This document shows positions 50,524 to 59,698 of a stretch of 63,027 nucleotides of DNA, in pieces. The notes under the pieces were generated by a model. It searched no databases and was not told the origin of the DNA. It saw only the letters and a list, made by a program, of their open reading frames with translations. The position numbers were made by a program, and so were the translations under genes. Numbering within the stretch: the stretch's first letter is position 1; each line of letters starts with the position of its first letter. The DNA comes from JACCYQ01 sp036675565 (GTDB taxonomy: Bacteria; Bacteroidota; Bacteroidia; Chitinophagales; Chitinophagaceae). The stretch spans positions 1 through 63,027 of the forward strand of contig JAKFER010000300.1 of assembly GCA_036675565.1 (NCBI GenBank), written 5' to 3'.

Positions 50524-53007
50524 ATGAAGAAAATTGGATTTACGATTGCGACAGTATGTTTTTTGACTGTACTATTTGCCCAACCTCCTGCACCTGAAAC
50601 CCGCCACTTACCTGCTAAGCGAACTACTCTACTGGTAAAAATAGATGGGTTGTTAAATGAAGATGCATGGAAAGATGCATCAGAAATTTCAGGTTTTACC
50701 GAGTTTCGTCCCAAAGTAGGTGCTAAAGAAAACGAAGAATCAAAAACCATTGCCTGGATAATGTACACCGATGATGGATTTTATTTTGGTGGCCATTGTT
50801 ATGAGCGTACCAGGGATAGCATTACAGCAGAATTAAAAGGCCGTGATGGATTTGGTAATAATGATTTTGTTGGATTAATCATCGATACATATAAAGACCA
50901 CCTGAATGGGTTTGAATATTTTGTTACACCACTTGGTGAACAATGGGATGCAAAAGTTTCCCCGGGCAATAGTGATAATGGTGGTGAAGATTTTACCTGG
51001 AATGCTGTTTGGGAAAGTGCAACGGTTATTCATGATAATGGTTGGAGCTTTGAAATGTTCATACCTTATTCTGCTATTCGTTTTGCAAAAAATGATGTGC
51101 AGGATTGGGGTTTAAATATTACACGTCGCCGGCAGAAAACCGGTCAGCAGTATATGTGGAACGCCATCAATCCAAATATAAACGGATTCTTAACACAGGA
51201 AGGATATTGGACCGGTATCACCGATATCAAACCACCACTGCGTTTGCAGTTTTCCCCTTATTTTTCTGTTTATGCCAACCATTATCCATTAAATCAGCCT
51301 GGCGAAAAAAATTTAAAAGGACAAGTTAATGGCGGCCTGGATCTGAAGTACGGAATCAACCAGGCATTCACGTTAGATGCTACCTTGATCCCTGATTTTG
51401 GCCAGGTGCAGAGTGATAACCAGGTATTGAACCTGACACCTTTTGAGGTGCAGTTTAATGAGAACCGGGCATTCTTTACAGAAGGCACCGAACTTTTTGG
51501 CAAAGGCAATCTTTTTTATTCACGTCGTATCGGTGGCCAGCCTTTGAGATTGTATGATGTGTATAATCAATTAGGCGCAGATGAAAAAGTTCTTAAAAAT
51601 CCAACAGAATCTAAACTGATCAATGCATCAAAAATTTCCGGTCGTACAGAAAATGGTTTGGGTATTGGTATTTTAAATGCCATTACAAAAGCCCAGTATG
51701 CCACTATTGAAAACACAAATACCAAAACAGAAAGGCATATTGAAACCGATCCGTTAACCAATTACAATATCCTGGTATTGGATCAAACCTTAAAACACAA
51801 TTCAAGTGTATCGTTTATAAACACCAATGTATGGCGCAGTGGTCATGACTACGATGCGAATGTAAGTGCGGTGCTTTTCGATTTTAATGATAAAAAAAAC
51901 ACCTACAACATCGGTGGTAAAGCAGCCGTATCACATCTTACTGGTTTTCCGCAAGCAGATAATAGTATTACCGGATACAGCCATAACGTTTACATGGGTA
52001 AGACCAGTGGAAAATTCAATTTCAGAATTTACCAGGACCTGACCGATAAGAAGTACAATCATCGCGACCTGGGATATTTTACCAATAATAATTTTATAGA
52101 CCATGGTGGTTTTTTTGGTCTTAACCTGCTTGAACCAAAGGGTTGGTATAATCGCATATCCATGAACGTAAATGGCAGTGTAAGCAAATTATTCAAACCT
52201 TTTGAAGGTATTGATCAAACTTTTCAACGGGCATCAATTAATTATAACCTGAACGTACAGGCCAAAACGCTTTGGTGGCACGGTGCGTATATAGGTTATG
52301 ATTTTAAGGCTAATGATTTTTATGAGCCACGTAGTGAGGGAAAATTTTTTCGCAGAGGTTCCAGTTTAGCTGTAGGCACCTGGGTTGAAAGTAATTTTGC
52401 AAAAAAATATTTCTTTTTTACAGAGATTTTTGCCAGGAGTTCATTTAATTTCTATGACCAGCTTGGTATTGATTTCACTTTTGGACAAACTTACCGTTTT
52501 AACAGCCGGTTTTCCGTAAGTCATCGCTTGAATCTTCGTCCGCGGTATAACAACATCGGTTATGCATCTACGTCAGGTACTGAAACTATTTTTTCTAAAC
52601 GTAAAATAAACACTACCGAAAGCACACTGGATCTGAAATATAATTTCAACAACAAAATGGGCATAACCTTCCGCAGCAGGCATTACATGAGTGCGGTGGA
52701 GAACAGGAAATTTTTTACCCTGTTGCAGGATGGAAACTTAGCGGATAATACCACTTTTAACCAACAGGTTGACCGGAATGTAAACTTCTTTAATATCGAT
52801 ATGGTTTATACCTGGCAGTTTGCTCCCGGTAGTTTTATCAATGTGGTTTGGAAAAATGCAGTTGTTAATTCAGGCAGTGCGGTAGAGACAAATTATTTTA
52901 AAAACCTGGGTGAAACATTGGATGCAGATCAGAATAACAACCTTTCATTCAAGATCATTTATTTTCTGGATTACCTGAAACTGAAGAAGGTCAAAAGTAA
53001 AGGGTAA
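50524..53007 (+). CDS. DUF5916 outer-membrane protein with CBM9-like N-terminal domain
   Basis: 827 residues from the ATG at 50524, which starts the signal peptide KKIGFTIATVCFLTVLFAQ. The N-terminal domain (about 35-225: VKIDGLLNEDAWKDASEISGFTEF, TIAWIMYTDDGFYFGGHCYE, WSFEMFIPYSAIRF) resembles family 9 carbohydrate-binding modules. It is followed by the DUF5916 barrel (LDATLIPDFGQVQSDNQVLNLTPFEVQFNENRAFFTEGTELFGKGNLFYSRRIGG) and many beta strands. Function unknown. A second in-frame ATG five codons upstream is less fitting for a signal peptide. Confidence 0.9.
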   Translation: MKKIGFTIATVCFLTVLFAQPPAPETRHLPAKRTTLLVKIDGLLNEDAWKDASEISGFTEFRPKVGAKENEESKTIAWIMYTDDGFYFGGHCYERTRDSITAELKGRDGFGNNDFVGLIIDTYKDHLNGFEYFVTPLGEQWDAKVSPGNSDNGGEDFTWNAVWESATVIHDNGWSFEMFIPYSAIRFAKNDVQDWGLNITRRRQKTGQQYMWNAINPNINGFLTQEGYWTGITDIKPPLRLQFSPYFSVYANHYPLNQPGEKNLKGQVNGGLDLKYGINQAFTLDATLIPDFGQVQSDNQVLNLTPFEVQFNENRAFFTEGTELFGKGNLFYSRRIGGQPLRLYDVYNQLGADEKVLKNPTESKLINASKISGRTENGLGIGILNAITKAQYATIENTNTKTERHIETDPLTNYNILVLDQTLKHNSSVSFINTNVWRSGHDYDANVSAVLFDFNDKKNTYNIGGKAAVSHLTGFPQADNSITGYSHNVYMGKTSGKFNFRIYQDLTDKKYNHRDLGYFTNNNFIDHGGFFGLNLLEPKGWYNRISMNVNGSVSKLFKPFEGIDQTFQRASINYNLNVQAKTLWWHGAYIGYDFKANDFYEPRSEGKFFRRGSSLAVGTWVESNFAKKYFFFTEIFARSSFNFYDQLGIDFTFGQTYRFNSRFSVSHRLNLRPRYNNIGYASTSGTETIFSKRKINTTESTLDLKYNFNNKMGITFRSRHYMSAVENRKFFTLLQDGNLADNTTFNQQVDRNVNFFNIDMVYTWQFAPGSFINVVWKNAVVNSGSAVETNYFKNLGETLDADQNNNLSFKIIYFLDYLKLKKVKSKG

Positions 53008-53133
53008 GATTGAGGATAAGGCTAAGGCAAAGGTTAAGAATGAGGTTGAGATTAATGATAATAATAAAATTGTGTCTAAGCAACAAAATCTTTAAGTATA
53101 CAACGAATAAACTCTAAACCCTAAACTCTAAAC
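53008..53133. repeat. Low-complexity tract and telomere-like CTAAAC repeats
   Basis: Purine-rich GATTGAGGATAAGGCTAAGG-type sequence directly after the DUF5916 stop (53008-53060). It is followed by ACTCTAAACCCTAAACTCTAAAC at 53109-53133, which abuts the stop codon of the convergent acyltransferase gene. No terminator hairpin is seen. Confidence 0.5.
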
Positions 53134-54009
53134 TTATCTCACTGCTCCGTATTCTTCCTTCCAATCCCATTTCCAGCGCCGGTGACTCCAAAGCCATACG
53201 GAGGGATGTTCGCGGATTACTTCTTCAAGGTAACGGACATAGGTACCTGTAATTTCACCAACCTTTGTTTCCTTGGGCTCTTCATATGCCAGTTTGAAAT
53301 GTACCCGGTAATAACCTCTTTTTTCTTTCAAAAAATGACAGAATACCACGGGAATATTTCCGCGCCGGGCGCCACTTTCAGGTGCTTTAACAAAGGGGGC
53401 CGGCTTTCCCAGGAAATGAAACCACATGGCATTGCGTGGGTCACCTGGATTCTGGTCAGCCACTAACGCTAAAGCATAAACTGTATTCCGGTGCGGCAAG
53501 ATAGCATTGCGCATATCCGTAGCAGGTAGTAAAACCGCGCCTGTTTTAGACCTGAAATCTTTAAAGATGCGGTCAAAATGCTTATTGGCAATAGGCATAT
53601 AAACGGTCAACAAGGTATGCGGAATATTTAATGGGATACCCAGGTTGGCATATTCCCAGTTAAAATTATGACTGCTATGGATCTGGCATTTTTTCCCCTT
53701 CTCATACAGGTAATTAAAAACGGAAAAGTCACCGTAAAAATGTTCCCGCACAAATTTTTCATCGGCACTGATCAACTTTACTGTTTCTAAAAAGGAATCG
53801 CAAAAATTGTGGTAAAATGCTTTAGCTATCCGCGTTCTTTCTTCTCCTGATTTTTCCGGGAACGCTTGTGCAAGATTGTTGCTAACCACCTTACGGCGAT
53901 AACCTAAAATGTAATAAATAAAAAGATAAGCAAGATCAGAAATGGCATATAATACACCCATAGGTAACAGGGAAGCAGTATATAAAAGACCATAAATAAT
54001 TCGATACAT
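53134..54009 (-). CDS. LpxL/HtrB-type lysophospholipid (lipid A) acyltransferase
   Basis: 291 residues. An N-terminal membrane anchor (IIYGLLYTASLLPMGVLYAISDLAYLFIYYILGYRRKVV) is followed by the acyltransferase core: the NLAQAFPEKSGEER signature typical of LpxL/HtrB, the catalytic region HSSHNFNWEYANLG, and later LVADQNPGDPRNAMWFHFLGKPAPFVKAPE. It ends in HPSVWLWSHRRWKWDWKEEYG, as expected (WxWxHRRWK). Role: adds secondary acyl chains to lipid A on the inner face of the inner membrane. Confidence 0.93.
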   Translation of the reverse strand: MYRIIYGLLYTASLLPMGVLYAISDLAYLFIYYILGYRRKVVSNNLAQAFPEKSGEERTRIAKAFYHNFCDSFLETVKLISADEKFVREHFYGDFSVFNYLYEKGKKCQIHSSHNFNWEYANLGIPLNIPHTLLTVYMPIANKHFDRIFKDFRSKTGAVLLPATDMRNAILPHRNTVYALALVADQNPGDPRNAMWFHFLGKPAPFVKAPESGARRGNIPVVFCHFLKEKRGYYRVHFKLAYEEPKETKVGEITGTYVRYLEEVIREHPSVWLWSHRRWKWDWKEEYGAVR

Positions 54010-54107
54010 TCAGTCTGTTTTAATATTTCATCTTTTTGTCTTCCATATGGGAAACTGATCCTGGTTAAAGGTAATGGATAACCGAAAAGGAGTTTTTTTG
54101 TCTGTTG

Positions 54108-55706
54108 TTACAATACAATATTCTGCACCAATTCACTTTTTCCCGGGTAGTCTGTATTGAAATGCAGCCCCCTGCTTTCTTTCCGCAACGTGGCGCCTTT
54201 CACCACCAGGTATCCAACGGTAATTAAATTTCTTAACTCAAGCAGTTGGGGGGACAGGGTAGAGGATTGGTAAAGTTGTTGCGTTTCTTCGAACAATAAA
54301 TCAAGTCTTCTCATGGCTCTTTGTAAACGAACATCGTTGCGAACAATACCTACATAATCACTCATCACCATCTGCACTTCTTTTAAACTTTGTGTAATCA
54401 GGATCATCTCCTTGGGTTCCGAAGTTCCCTGTGCATTCCAGTCCGGTATCAATTCATTTAAGGAAATATTGTTGATTACATTGGTAGCATCAAGAAAACA
54501 ACGATGGGCAAATACAAGTGCTTCCAGTAAAGAATTGCTCGCCAGCCTGTTTGCACCATGTAAACCGGTACTGGCACATTCGCCACAGGCATATAAATGC
54601 TGAATCGAAGTGCGGCCCCATTCATCTGTTTTTATACCGCCGCAACTATAATGCGCTGCTGGTGCAACAGGGATCATTTGCTTGGCGATGTCAATACCAA
54701 TAGATAAACATTTTGCATAAATATTCGGGAAATGTTCCACAAATTTCTCCTGGTCAAAATGACGGCAATCTAAAAAAACATGTTCCGTACCAGTGCGTTT
54801 CATTTCACTGTCAATAGCGCGGGCCACAATATCCCGCGGTGCCAGGTCTTTTCTTTCATCATAACGTTCCATAAATGCTTCGCCATGAATATTACGTAAA
54901 ATACCACCGTCACCACGCACAGCTTCAGTAATTAAAAATGCCTGTCCACGATTACCGGGTTCAAACAAAGCCGTGGGATGAAACTGGATGAATTCCATAT
55001 TTTCAACTTTTCCTTTTGCCCGGTAAAACATGGCAACACCATCACCGGTTGCAATGGCCGGATTGGTAGTAGTGCGATAGACCTGCCCATTTCCACCTGT
55101 AGCCAACAAGGTTATTTTTGCCCTGATTTTTTCAATCTGGTTGCTTCGCAGGTTTAAAACATAAACACCAAAACATTCTATATTGGTTGTTGATTTTGTA
55201 ACCAGGTAACCCAGGTGGTGCTGCGTAATGATATCAACCACAAAACAGTGATTGAGTAATTCTATATTAGGTGCATCTTCAATCGCTTTTAATAGCGCTC
55301 TTTCAATTTCTTTTCCGGTTACATCTTTATGATGCATGATGCGGTTTTCAGAATGTCCGCCTTCTTTCCCTCTTTTATAATCACCTTCAGCATCCTTATC
55401 AAAATCTGCACCCCACGCAATAATTTCATTGACCCTTGCAGGACCTTCCGTAACAACGATCTCTACAACCTGCTCATTGCAAAGTCCATCACCGGAGATC
55501 AGGGTATCTTCAATATGTTTGTCAAAACTGTCGTTCTCTAAATCATTAACAACCGCAATGCCGCCCTGGGCATACTTTGTATTGGTTTCATCCGCAGTGG
55601 TTTTGGTAATGATGGTCACCTTTTTATCGGGACATTTTTCAGCAACTTTTAAAGCGTATGTTATACCGGCTATACCCGAACCAATGACCAGGAAATCTGT
55701 TTGCAT
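54108..55706 (-). CDS. nadB: L-aspartate oxidase
   Basis: 532 residues. N-terminal FAD-binding motif DFLVIGSGIAGITYALKVAE, then TKYAQGGIAVV, ARVNEIIAWGADFD, GGHSENRIMHHKDVTGKEIERALL, LATGGNGQVYRTTTNPAIATGDGVAM, EFIQFHPTAL, and HYSCGGIKTDEWGRTSI. All are NadB hallmarks that separate it from SdhA. Reaction: L-aspartate to iminoaspartate, the first step of de novo NAD synthesis; NadA and NadC are not in the window. Confidence 0.96.
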   Translation of the reverse strand: MQTDFLVIGSGIAGITYALKVAEKCPDKKVTIITKTTADETNTKYAQGGIAVVNDLENDSFDKHIEDTLISGDGLCNEQVVEIVVTEGPARVNEIIAWGADFDKDAEGDYKRGKEGGHSENRIMHHKDVTGKEIERALLKAIEDAPNIELLNHCFVVDIITQHHLGYLVTKSTTNIECFGVYVLNLRSNQIEKIRAKITLLATGGNGQVYRTTTNPAIATGDGVAMFYRAKGKVENMEFIQFHPTALFEPGNRGQAFLITEAVRGDGGILRNIHGEAFMERYDERKDLAPRDIVARAIDSEMKRTGTEHVFLDCRHFDQEKFVEHFPNIYAKCLSIGIDIAKQMIPVAPAAHYSCGGIKTDEWGRTSIQHLYACGECASTGLHGANRLASNSLLEALVFAHRCFLDATNVINNISLNELIPDWNAQGTSEPKEMILITQSLKEVQMVMSDYVGIVRNDVRLQRAMRRLDLLFEETQQLYQSSTLSPQLLELRNLITVGYLVVKGATLRKESRGLHFNTDYPGKSELVQNIVL

Positions 55707-55761
55707 GTAACTGTATTGATAAATAATATTATTGAAACAGGAGCAAAATTAGGCAGAATGA

Positions 55762-55832
55762 AGTTTAGTGTTGAGGGTTTAGTGTTTAGTCGAAAAAGCA
55801 GCCCAATTCCTAATATCCTAATTCCTAATTCC
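55762..55832. repeat. Telomere-like and AATTCC-type intergenic tracts
   Basis: 55762-55791 reads AGTTTAGTGTTGAGGGTTTAG followed by TGTTTAGT, the reverse orientation of the CTAAAC tracts elsewhere. 55805-55832 is a run of AATTCCTAAT units. Both lie between nadB and ispG. Confidence 0.5.
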
Positions 55833-55848
55833 AAAAACCAGAAAATAA

Positions 55849-57912
55849 TCATGCTTGAACAATTTCTGCTTCAACCCAGGCATCATTTTCTTTGAGTAAG
55901 TTTATCAGTTCTTCCACCGCAATTTCACTCGGAACATTCCGTTTCACAATTTCTTTGCCTTTATATAAAGTGATTTTCCCGGGTCCACTGCCTACATATC
56001 CGAAATCAGCATCGGCCATTTCACCAGGCCCGTTAACGATACATCCCATGATGGCAATTTTCAAACCTTTTAAATGATTGGTAACCGAACGTATTTTGGC
56101 GGTGGTTTCCTGAAGGTCAAATAATGTTCTTCCACAACTGGGGCAGGAAATATATTCTGTTTTGGATATCCTGGTCCGGGTGGCCTGTAAAATACTAAAG
56201 GCGGTGCTGTTGATAAATTGTTCGGGTGAAAGATTTGCCTGGTAATTGCGGCCGCCCGAATTCATTTGTGCATAACTGTTAGCCAGTAAGGCGTAAGATG
56301 CTGAAGACATCCCTAATGATATTCCATCACCCATTCCTTCCAGCAAAAGTGCACCCGATTCTGCTGCATAATGTATTAAATGTTCATCAGCCGTTTGCCA
56401 ATGACTGTCAACCATGATAATGACAGGGTTTTTAATATTCCGGTCCATTAATTCAATGAACATTCGTCTGATTGATTGCATGGCATTGTGATTTGTACTG
56501 CTTAAACACAATACCACTGCCGGATCATTGGCCAACTCATCCAGCCCTGTATAATCATTGATGTCCGTAGCATCATTAAAACAATCAACCATGACAAAAT
56601 TTAACTGGCTGCTTTTTACCTCCGCTTCCAGGTAACCCGTATCCTGGTAAATAGGAAAATATTTTTCTTTGGCAACTTCATCTGTTCCCTGCATGATCTG
56701 CTGCCACAATGCGGGATAAACGATCACTTTTAATGTGCCTGGCAATGCAAAATCGAGTGGATGGTTGCCGGTAAAAATAAAATCGGCGGCAGCATCACTG
56801 ATGTTCCATTTATCAGTAGACTCAAAATAGGTATACCCGATATGCTGTAAATGCGCCGGGGTGATCTTTTCAATTTTACTAAAATCCGCGATCACCACCG
56901 GAACCTGTTGCATACCCATGATATCTACCCCAAAACTCTCTCTTCTTTTATACTCAAAAGGGGAATAGGGTAAATGGTTACCATTTAATACCGGTACCCG
57001 TTGTTCATTATTTGTTTCTGTTAAAACTGGTTTAACGTAACGCTTCACCAAATCCCTGCACACGGGAATTTCAAATTCCGGATCTTCGGTTAGGGATACC
57101 CGTATGGTATCGCCAATACCATCCTCCAGTAATGTGCCAATACCTGCAGCACTCTTAACCCTTCCATCTTCGCCGTCACCGGCTTCTGTAACGCCAAGGT
57201 GTAATGGATAACATTCACCAAATTCATCAAACAGGGTTTTGATCAGAAGCCTGTACGCCTGTACCATTACCTGCGGGTTGCTGCTTTTCATACTTAACAA
57301 AACCTGGTGATAATCCTGCTCCCTCGCAATGCGCAAAAATTCCATGGCACTTTCAACCATACCCATGGGCGTATCACCATAACGGCTCATGATGCGATCG
57401 CTTAATGATCCATGATTGGTGCCGATCCGCATAGCCGTTCCATATTCTTTACAGATTTTTATTAAAGGAGTAAATCTTGTTCGTATACGATCAACTTCTT
57501 CCTGGTATTCAAAATCAGAATATTCCAGCACTTCAAACTTTTTCTTATCAATATAATTTCCCGGGTTCACCCGCACTTTTTCAACGATCCTTGCAGCGAT
57601 CTCTGCGGCATTGGGCGTAAAATGAATATCCGCAACCAAGGGTGTTGTATATCCGCGGTCACGCAATGCATTTTTTATTTGTAACAGGTTTTCTGCTTCT
57701 TTTTTTGAAGGTGCCGTAATGCGAATCAGTTCAGCACCAGCTTCTATGCAACGAATGCTTTGTTCAACCGTGGCTGCCGTATCCATCGTATCCGTGGTGG
57801 TCATGGTTTGTATCCGGATTGGATGAATACCACCCAATAGCAGGTCACCGATCTTTACTTCACGGGTAATTAATCTTTTATAGCTTGTTATAGATTCAGT
57901 ATAGAATTGCAT
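55849..57912 (-). CDS. ispG: 4-hydroxy-3-methylbut-2-enyl diphosphate synthase (long form)
   Basis: 687 residues, the three-domain form with a large insertion found in Bacteroidota, Chlamydiae and plants (the short form is about 370). The TIM-barrel part begins KRLITREVKIGDLLLGGIHPIRIQTMTTTDTMDTAATVEQ. The C-terminal iron-sulfur part has CPSCGRTLFDLQET and GCIVNGPGEMADADFGYVG with the three cluster cysteines. Reaction: reductive conversion of MEcPP to HMBPP in the MEP isoprenoid pathway. Monocistronic, 142 bp after nadB's start region on the same strand. Confidence 0.96.
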   Translation of the reverse strand: MQFYTESITSYKRLITREVKIGDLLLGGIHPIRIQTMTTTDTMDTAATVEQSIRCIEAGAELIRITAPSKKEAENLLQIKNALRDRGYTTPLVADIHFTPNAAEIAARIVEKVRVNPGNYIDKKKFEVLEYSDFEYQEEVDRIRTRFTPLIKICKEYGTAMRIGTNHGSLSDRIMSRYGDTPMGMVESAMEFLRIAREQDYHQVLLSMKSSNPQVMVQAYRLLIKTLFDEFGECYPLHLGVTEAGDGEDGRVKSAAGIGTLLEDGIGDTIRVSLTEDPEFEIPVCRDLVKRYVKPVLTETNNEQRVPVLNGNHLPYSPFEYKRRESFGVDIMGMQQVPVVIADFSKIEKITPAHLQHIGYTYFESTDKWNISDAAADFIFTGNHPLDFALPGTLKVIVYPALWQQIMQGTDEVAKEKYFPIYQDTGYLEAEVKSSQLNFVMVDCFNDATDINDYTGLDELANDPAVVLCLSSTNHNAMQSIRRMFIELMDRNIKNPVIIMVDSHWQTADEHLIHYAAESGALLLEGMGDGISLGMSSASYALLANSYAQMNSGGRNYQANLSPEQFINSTAFSILQATRTRISKTEYISCPSCGRTLFDLQETTAKIRSVTNHLKGLKIAIMGCIVNGPGEMADADFGYVGSGPGKITLYKGKEIVKRNVPSEIAVEELINLLKENDAWVEAEIVQA

Positions 57913-58023
57913 GATTTGTTTTTGATGAACCCGGTGGTCCAGGTTGCAAAACTAACGAAGAAATTTTTGAGGCATTGTTAACTTAGCCTCACCTGATATT
58001 CCTGCAGATTTACGTGTTAATGT

Positions 58024-58623
58024 TTACCAGTCTTTGGGTAAACTGCTGCCGCCTCTTTCTTTTTGCTTTTGTAACCTTTCCTGTGCTGATTTTTCCTTTT
58101 GTTCCAGCAATTTTAGCTGTCTTTCAGCCTCTTTCTGGCTCATTTTGGATTGCGGTTTTTGTTTCTGTTTTTTGTTCTGCTGATTTTGGGAAGATTTCTG
58201 CTTCTTTAATTCCTGCAATGCTTTTTGAAGATTGTCCCTGGCTTCCTGGTCTGCAGGATTTATTCTTAATGCATTTTTATAGGAATCAATACTTTCCTGC
58301 AACTTTTTTTGCCGGGTATGAATAACACCCTGGTTATAAAATGCGGATGACCTGATGGCGCCATCATCAAGTTCAACCAGGCGGGAATAAATATTTTGCG
58401 CATCGGTCAGTTTATCCTGTTGTACCAGGGTAGCAGCCAGGTTGTACTGCGCTTTCGCATTATTACCATCCACCTCTAAGGCTTTCCTGTATTCATTTTC
58501 TGCTTCAGCATATTGCTGTTGCTGGAAATATTCATTTCCTTTTACAATATGCGTTTCCACCTGCTGGGCCGATGCCACAAGTACTAACAGGGATGCACAT
58601 ATGTAAAAAAAATATTTCATCAA
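58024..58623 (-). CDS. TPR protein of the aerotolerance (Bat) type
   Basis: 199 residues. Signal peptide (KYFFYICASLLVLVASAQQ) and three TPR units (HIVKGNEYFQQQQYAEAENEYRKALEVDGNNAKAQYNLAATLVQQDKLTDAQNIYSRL; SAFYNQGVIHTRQKKLQESIDSYKNALRINPADQEARDNLQKALQELK), then a Lys/Gln-rich coiled tail (QNQQNKKQKQKPQ). This is the BatC-like partner found next to VWA-domain Bat proteins. It lies 27 bp downstream of the VWA gene. Role: thought to support envelope or oxidative-stress tolerance; mechanism unknown. Confidence 0.85.
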   Translation of the reverse strand: MMKYFFYICASLLVLVASAQQVETHIVKGNEYFQQQQYAEAENEYRKALEVDGNNAKAQYNLAATLVQQDKLTDAQNIYSRLVELDDGAIRSSAFYNQGVIHTRQKKLQESIDSYKNALRINPADQEARDNLQKALQELKKQKSSQNQQNKKQKQKPQSKMSQKEAERQLKLLEQKEKSAQERLQKQKERGGSSLPKDW

Positions 58624-58650
58624 TGGTTTTTATTTAAATCATGTCATAAT

Positions 58651-59652
58651 TTAAGCCAATACTTTTTTAGTTTCCGGGATAAAAAATTCAATGATCATGA
58701 ACAGTAACATAAGTCCGGCAAACCAGCCATAATAATATTGGTAATTCATTAATGATGTATCGCCGAATGTTTTTCCTTCAATGCCGGATAATTGTTCCAT
58801 AATACTGTTTACTGCAAGTTCACTGCTTTCGAGCCGCGTATAGCTTCCATTTGTTTGTTGCGCAATTTGTTGCAAAGGCGCTTCATTCAACTTCGATATA
58901 ACAATATTTCCGGAAGCATCTTTTTTTACTTCACCGGTTTGCGGATCTATAATTTCTGAACCCTGAGGTGAACCAATTCCAATGGTATGTACCAAAACAC
59001 CCGCTTCTGTCAATGCTTCGATACTTTCATCTATGCCCGGGGAATGATCTTCACCATCAGATATCAGTACAATCGTTTTAAAGCGTTCCTCCTGGCTGTT
59101 GAAAGCCCGGCTACCCATATCCAGCGCCTGTGTAAGCACCGTTCCCTGTGTAGGTATCAGGTCAGGGCTTGCGGCATTTACAAACAATTTAGCCGCAGCA
59201 TGATCGGTTGTTAATGGCATTTGCAGGTATGCACGGCCGGCAAAAAAGATCAGCCCGATACGGTCTTCGGGCATGCGGTCAATTAATTTATTAATGGTTT
59301 GTTTGGCTCTTTCCAGCCTGCTGGGAGCCAGGTCAGTGGCCAGCATACTTTTACTTACATCCAGCGCAATGATCACATCTATCCCTTTACGCAATACAGT
59401 TGTGTCCGGAACCGGTTTACGTAAACTGGCAATAGCCACAACGCCTGCAGAAAATGCCAGGAAAAGCAATACAGACTTCAACAGGAAACGGGTTGAAGAA
59501 AAGTCCCGGGTTAATTGTTTTACCAGGGCTGGTTCGCCAATTCGTTTTGTAACCGTTTTTTTCCAATGCAACAGCCTGGCAAACATCAAAACAAGAAAAA
59601 TGACGAAAACCAGGGCAAGGAGGTATTCAATATGTTCAAATCGGTATTTCAG
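58651..59652 (-). CDS. VWA-domain membrane protein, BatA/BatB type; start codon uncertain
   Basis: A von Willebrand A domain (DVIIALDVSKSMLATDLAPSRLERAKQTI, MIDAS DVSKS; GLIFFAGRAYLQMPLTTDHAAA; VLISDGEDHSPG) lies between N- and C-terminal membrane segments (FLLKSVLLFLAFSAGVVAIAS; YYGWFAGLMLLFMIIEFFIP). The first conventional start is an ATG at 59586, but the frame continues upstream with KYRFEHIEYLLALVFVIFLVLM, the family's usual N-terminal helix, back to a TAA at 59674-59676. That stretch has no ATG, GTG or TTG at its beginning; a CTG at 59652 is the best-placed codon. Operon with the TPR gene. Partner of MoxR-type ATPases elsewhere. Confidence 0.8.
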   Translation of the reverse strand: MKYRFEHIEYLLALVFVIFLVLMFARLLHWKKTVTKRIGEPALVKQLTRDFSSTRFLLKSVLLFLAFSAGVVAIASLRKPVPDTTVLRKGIDVIIALDVSKSMLATDLAPSRLERAKQTINKLIDRMPEDRIGLIFFAGRAYLQMPLTTDHAAAKLFVNAASPDLIPTQGTVLTQALDMGSRAFNSQEERFKTIVLISDGEDHSPGIDESIEALTEAGVLVHTIGIGSPQGSEIIDPQTGEVKKDASGNIVISKLNEAPLQQIAQQTNGSYTRLESSELAVNSIMEQLSGIEGKTFGDTSLMNYQYYYGWFAGLMLLFMIIEFFIPETKKVLA

Positions 59653-59698
59653 TTCTGTTGAATTGGATGATGATTAAACAAATACTATGCTAAACAAT

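Noticed and set aside
53109..53133. CRISPR-like or telomeric array
   Set aside because: Units are 7 bp and degenerate, with no spacers and no cas genes; it is a short intergenic tract.
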